Shown piece after piece: positions 60,589-64,000 of a stretch of 64,000 nucleotides of DNA. Made by a program: the position numbers and the translations under genes. This DNA is from Allopusillimonas sp008369125. Lineage in GTDB: Bacteria > Pseudomonadota > Gammaproteobacteria > Burkholderiales > Burkholderiaceae_B. The notes below the pieces were generated by a model. That model was not told where the DNA came from. It searched no databases and was given only the letters and a program-made list of their open reading frames with translations. The DNA lies in contig NZ_VOAY01000002.1 in the NCBI RefSeq assembly GCF_008369125.1, positions 372,001 through 436,000 of the forward strand, given 5' to 3'. Position 1 is the stretch's first letter. Each line of letters starts with the position of its first letter.

Positions 60589-61932
60589 TCAAATTGCTTC
60601 AGACGATGCGCGAGCGAACTGCACACACACTTCAAACCCCTCAGCCCTGCCGGTCGCGGGTGATGCAACAGTGAGTTCAGCACCAACACCCTGGGCAATG
60701 GTAGAGACGATTGCCAGGCCCAGACCAAAGCCTTCGGCGCGGCTTCCACCGCGCACAAAACGCTGGGTCAGCTGTGTTAATTCGGATGCTGGCACAATGT
60801 GGCCCGCGTTCACCACACTAAAGCAAGCCCCATCAGACAGGCCAACCTCAACCGCAGAGCCATCCGCTCCGTGCTTTAACGCATTTTCGATCAGGTTGCG
60901 TGCAAGAATGGCGAAAGCATCAGGATCTATCAGAGAAAACACCGCGCCGGTCGATGGCAACGTCAAGTGGATAGGGTTATTGGCAATTCGCTGCAGATCA
61001 TGCACCACATGACCCAAAAGCACCGCCAGGTCTTGGGGCACTTCGGACAGCAGCCCCCCTCCTTCGGCTTTGGCCAACTGCATCAATTTTTCTGACAAAC
61101 GCGATAATTCTTTTAGAGATGCCTCAATCTGAGCCGCGCGAAGCTGCAGTGGGCCTTCAGGCGCTTCACGCCGCAAGCGCTGAACTTGTGCCAGCGTTGC
61201 AGCCAAAGGCGTGCGCAGCTCATGGGCGCTATTTGCCGTAAACCGTCGCTCAGTTTCCAGTGCATTGCGCAAGCGCTCAATCAAACGGTTAACGGCATCC
61301 GCAATCGGTGTAATTTCTGTGGGCAACTCTTCTGTATGAATGGGGGACAAATTACCTGCGCCACGTGCTTCAATCGCATGGCGATATGACAACACGCCGC
61401 GCAAACTGAAACGCACAAACAGCCAGATACCGAGCAGGCTGAACGGGATCAGAAAAGCCAAAGGCCAAAGCAGCGAGATGGCGGCATCCAGGGCCGCTTC
61501 GCGGCGATGCGAAAGCGGCTCTGCCAGTTGCAGGAAAACCGTGTCGCTTAAAGCACTGGCACCGTACAACCTGTGCGTCGTCGTTGTCGTGAAGCCAAGG
61601 ATGGGTTGGTTGCCGAACTCTGTCGCGCTTATTCCTTGAGATTGCAAAAGCACATTGCCCTGCTTATCGCGCACCTGATAGGTAAAGCCATCCTGCTGCG
61701 TATTGAGCGATGCAACCTGCTGGGCCGTTGTACCCTCTTCACGGTTAAGAATTTCCATGACAGCCAGGGGCAAAATACGCTGCGCTGTCTCTTGCATCGC
61801 ATTGTCGAACGCCTCATCCAGTTCGTGCCGCAGCACCAGTCCTGAGACTGCCGTTGCGACCAGCCACAGCACCACCATACCCAGTGTCAGGCCGTATACA
61901 AGCTGTCTTTGCAGGCTTTTTGTAGCCTTCAT
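60589..61932 (-). CDS. Sensor histidine kinase (QseC/PmrB-like)
   Basis: 447 residues: TM1 at about 12-32, a periplasmic domain to about 155, TM2 at about 160-180, HAMP, a HisKA site 'FTANSAHELRTPLAATLAQV' and an ATPase domain with 'NLIENALKHG' and 'GFGLGLAIVSTIA'. It overlaps the response regulator gene by four bases. The divergent PepSY/DUF2271 operon is the likely target. Confidence 0.92.
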   Translation of the reverse strand: MKATKSLQRQLVYGLTLGMVVLWLVATAVSGLVLRHELDEAFDNAMQETAQRILPLAVMEILNREEGTTAQQVASLNTQQDGFTYQVRDKQGNVLLQSQGISATEFGNQPILGFTTTTTHRLYGASALSDTVFLQLAEPLSHRREAALDAAISLLWPLAFLIPFSLLGIWLFVRFSLRGVLSYRHAIEARGAGNLSPIHTEELPTEITPIADAVNRLIERLRNALETERRFTANSAHELRTPLAATLAQVQRLRREAPEGPLQLRAAQIEASLKELSRLSEKLMQLAKAEGGGLLSEVPQDLAVLLGHVVHDLQRIANNPIHLTLPSTGAVFSLIDPDAFAILARNLIENALKHGADGSAVEVGLSDGACFSVVNAGHIVPASELTQLTQRFVRGGSRAEGFGLGLAIVSTIAQGVGAELTVASPATGRAEGFEVCVQFARASSEAI

Positions 61933-62588
61933 TTAGACCCCAGCCGGTATCCAACACCCCGCACAGTGTCCACAACATCAGCCCCCAGCTTCTTGCGCAG
62001 ACGACTAACGTACACCTCTATGGTGTTGCTCTCGATTTCCGCGCCAAACTCATACAGTCGCTCTTCAAGTTGTGATTTTGAGAACAAGGCCCCGGGGCGC
62101 CGCACAAAGGTTTCAAACAAGGCCCATTCACGTGCACTCAGATCGATGGTCTTGTCTTCACGCTGAATCGTGCGATCGACCATATTGATACGCAACTCAC
62201 CCAACTGAATATGCGGATTCGGGTTACCTGTGTAGCGCCGTGCAACCGCGGCAACCCGTGCCGACAACTCGTTCAAATCAAAAGGTTTGACCAGGTAATC
62301 ATCTGCACCAGCATTTAACGCCACAATGCGGTCCGAGATTTGATCCTTGGCAGTCAAAATTATGACGGGCGTGAGATCGCCTGCAGCACGCCGGTTGCGC
62401 AAGAAATCAAGCCCAAGCCCATCAGGCAGGCCTAAGTCGAGCAGAATCAGGTCGTAAACGGTTGACTTAACACTGAGCGCGGCATGATCGAGTCGCTGCA
62501 CCCAATCAACAGCATGGCCATCGTCGGCGATTTGCTCGCGCACGGCCTGCCCTAAGCCGACCGTATCCTCGATCAACAGTACCCGCAT
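61929..62588 (-). CDS. OmpR-family response regulator (QseB/PmrA-like)
   Basis: 219 residues: receiver acidic pair in 'LLIEDTVGLG', phospho-Asp in 'LILLDLGLPDGLGLDF', Thr in 'ILTAKD', Lys in 'LVKPFDLNEL'. A winged-helix output ends 'VRGVGYRLG'. It starts at ATG 62588. It is paired with the kinase and divergent from the PepSY gene across about 140 bases; no clear repeated binding site was found there. Confidence 0.93.
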   Translation of the reverse strand: MRVLLIEDTVGLGQAVREQIADDGHAVDWVQRLDHAALSVKSTVYDLILLDLGLPDGLGLDFLRNRRAAGDLTPVIILTAKDQISDRIVALNAGADDYLVKPFDLNELSARVAAVARRYTGNPNPHIQLGELRINMVDRTIQREDKTIDLSAREWALFETFVRRPGALFSKSQLEERLYEFGAEIESNTIEVYVSRLRKKLGADVVDTVRGVGYRLGSK

Positions 62589-62729
62589 GTTCTTCCTTTT
62601 TCAGAATGCCCCATCAAGCACCACCATTCGGTTCTAACAAGTTTAGTCTGAATAAAGCGTGGGCTTCAGGGTGGTGTCAGGATGCGGCTCTACATTCTGC
62701 CTCACACACTGACCAAGGAGACTTTACTC

Positions 62730-63062
62730 ATGAAACCACTCACTCTTGCAGGCGCCGCATTGGCTGGCCTGATTATAAGCAGCACCGCCCTGGCCGATGA
62801 CTACTGCACCGACCCCGTCGCTGACTGGCAGCCACGCGAAGTATTGCGACAACAACTCGAGCAACACGGATGGACAGTAAATCGCATCAAGGTTGATGAC
62901 GGCTGCTACGAGGTTAAGGGTGTGGACAAGAACGGAAATAAGTTCGAAGCCAAATACTCACCGGCCTCATTGCAAATCCGAAAACTGGAAATCAAGTTCA
63001 AGGAAGGTGGCGGCGACGCGGCTGAATACCTGGACAAAACCCCTGATCAGGAAGCCAGATAA
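62730..63062 (+). CDS. Secreted PepSY-domain protein
   Basis: 110 residues: a signal peptide of 20-22 residues ending ALA, then one PepSY unit 'LRQQLEQHGWTVNRIKVDDG' and 'CYEVKGVDKNGNKFEAKYSP'. Two cysteines could form a disulfide. PepSY proteins of this type often sit next to QseBC-like systems. AAGGAG sets the ATG at 62730. It is the first gene of a three-gene operon. Confidence 0.85.
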   Translation: MKPLTLAGAALAGLIISSTALADDYCTDPVADWQPREVLRQQLEQHGWTVNRIKVDDGCYEVKGVDKNGNKFEAKYSPASLQIRKLEIKFKEGGGDAAEYLDKTPDQEAR

Positions 63063-63097
63063 CAGCATTGTTGTTACGGATAATCGGGAGAATCATT

Positions 63098-63568
63098 ATG
63101 AAGAAAATCACACTTTCACTCTGTCTGGCCAGCGCCCTCGTGCTGCCTGGCCTGGTTCAGGCCAAGCCCGTTACCTTGACCACACAACTGAAAAAATACA
63201 GTGGTGATGGCGCCTACATGGCGATTTACGTCACTGACGCCCAAGGTCGTTACCAGAAAACACTTTGGGTATCGGGCAAGAAGTCCAAGTACTACAAGAA
63301 TTTGCGCGATTGGGCACGCGGCAGCGGCATGAAAGCAAGCGAGTTCGATGGTGTAAGTGGCGCGAGCGTAGGTAGCGGAGGCACGCTGAAGGTAACTGCC
63401 GACATTGCCGATGCACTCATCGACGCCGGCTACGAGATACGCATCGATACCGCAGTGGAAGATGAGCGCGACTTTCCGTCAGAAGTGCGTGCTCCGTTGA
63501 CGGCTGCAGGTGCAGGCAAACCGACGGCAGGACGCGGCTATGTTCAGTCGTTTACCTATGACATGTAA
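63098..63568 (+). CDS. DUF2271 family periplasmic protein
   Basis: 156 residues: a signal peptide to about residue 22, then 'DGAYMAIYVTDAQGRYQKTL', 'YKNLRDWARGSGMKASEFDG' and 'YEIRIDTAVEDERDFPSEVR', the DUF2271 core. In other genomes this family is encoded with PepSY-TM flavoproteins and ApbE flavin transferase, which suggests a membrane electron-transfer or metal-reduction unit. GGGAG precedes ATG 63098. Confidence 0.85.
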   Translation: MKKITLSLCLASALVLPGLVQAKPVTLTTQLKKYSGDGAYMAIYVTDAQGRYQKTLWVSGKKSKYYKNLRDWARGSGMKASEFDGVSGASVGSGGTLKVTADIADALIDAGYEIRIDTAVEDERDFPSEVRAPLTAAGAGKPTAGRGYVQSFTYDM

Positions 63569-63648
63569 CCGTAGGCCTCCCACGGTTACTGACACCAGCT
63601 GGCGGGCCGAAAGGCTCACCTAGCCCCCCCACAAAGGAGATTTACATC

Positions 63649-64000
63649 ATGTTGCGCCAGACTCACTCCCTGCCAGGCCTTATTGCTGCCCTATTGCTGG
63701 TGGTGCTGGCGATTACTGGTGTTGTGCTCTCGACCAGCCCGGTCCTTGAGAGACTAGGTGCGCCGGCAGCTGCCAATAACCAGACCAGCGTGGCCACATT
63801 GGCCGAACGGGTGGGGCAACACTACACCGGCGTGGAGCAGATACAACGCTCACCGTCGGGTGCGGTGATCGTGTATTACACCCAAAATGGTCAAAGTGAT
63901 GCTGTTCAGGTTGACCCAAATAGCGGACAAGGCATCGCCCCCTATGCCGCGTCATCATTTACGCGCTGGATGAAAAACCTTCATCGCTCGTTCTTTCTGG
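63649..64000 (+). CDS. PepSY-associated membrane protein, probable flavodoxin-reductase type (3' end outside window)
   Basis: The first 117 codons of a larger gene: a membrane helix at about 9-30 ('LIAALLLVVLAITGVVLSTS'), a PepSY-like segment ('SVATLAERVGQHYTGVEQIQ' then a short strand), and 'FTRWMKNLHRSFFL', the start of a PepSY-TM helix. AAAGGAG precedes ATG 63649. The partners suggest the PepSY-TM flavoprotein reductase of the DUF2271/ApbE cluster; the diagnostic C-terminal part is not in view. Confidence 0.75.
   Translation, partial: MLRQTHSLPGLIAALLLVVLAITGVVLSTSPVLERLGAPAAANNQTSVATLAERVGQHYTGVEQIQRSPSGAVIVYYTQNGQSDAVQVDPNSGQGIAPYAASSFTRWMKNLHRSFFL

Overview
The window reads as chromosomal DNA of a Gram-negative betaproteobacterium, probably Burkholderiales and perhaps near Alcaligenaceae. 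This is inferred from gene content: an N-type ATPase operon, TAXI-type TRAP transporters, many LysR regulators, a phasin and MsrPQ. No rRNA, tRNA or CRISPR array was seen, so the genus is not fixed.

Layout. 0-2.8 kb: the end of an MCE lipid-transport operon, a DUF1932 dehydrogenase and an RcnB-like protein. 2.9-17.9 kb: ordinary redox and regulatory genes, namely an old yellow enzyme with a divergent LysR gene, a two-component system divergent from msrPQ, TauE, DUF1348, sdaA with a divergent LysR gene and a heptamer tandem repeat between them, dkgB, an MFS/LysR pair and nitronate monooxygenase. 17.9-20.9 kb: a three-gene nitric oxide reductase operon with a two-haem NorC and a small membrane protein. 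21.2-24.3 kb: a TAXI-TRAP transporter. 24.4-31.8 kb: an apparent accessory island with a paired IS-end remnant, a YegP protein and a two-gene operon. That operon encodes a caspase/alpha-beta-hydrolase fusion (1177 aa) and a TPR-CHAT protease (about 1034 aa), and it is the best candidate here for an undescribed system, plausibly a conflict or cell-suicide module. 31.9-39.7 kb: a reductase, then an IclR-controlled catabolic cluster (SDR, FAH hydrolase, polar amino-acid-type ABC transporter, VOC protein). 39.8-48.8 kb: a second accessory patch with RelB and a yafQ broken by a stop codon, a D-/L-hydroxyamino-acid lyase pair whose second gene carries a hexapeptide repeat, an intact ParDE pair, a second TAXI-TRAP transporter and a decayed toxin-antitoxin-like pair.

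48.8-60.4 kb looks like a low-oxygen/energy-reserve block: a tandem universal stress protein, the complete N-ATPase operon atpDCQRBEFAG, an unusual FAD-reductase/patatin fusion, a phasin and a cytochrome c'. FNR/ANR-like boxes (TTGAT-N4-ATCAA) lie in front of the stress protein, the N-ATPase and the phasin, and a weak one lies upstream of the NO reductase. The phasin copy is a perfect consensus spaced like a class II FNR promoter. 60.6-64 kb holds a QseBC-like two-component system divergent from a PepSY/DUF2271/PepSY-TM operon that runs off the window.

Domain calls rest on motif recognition by eye. No database search or structure prediction was run.
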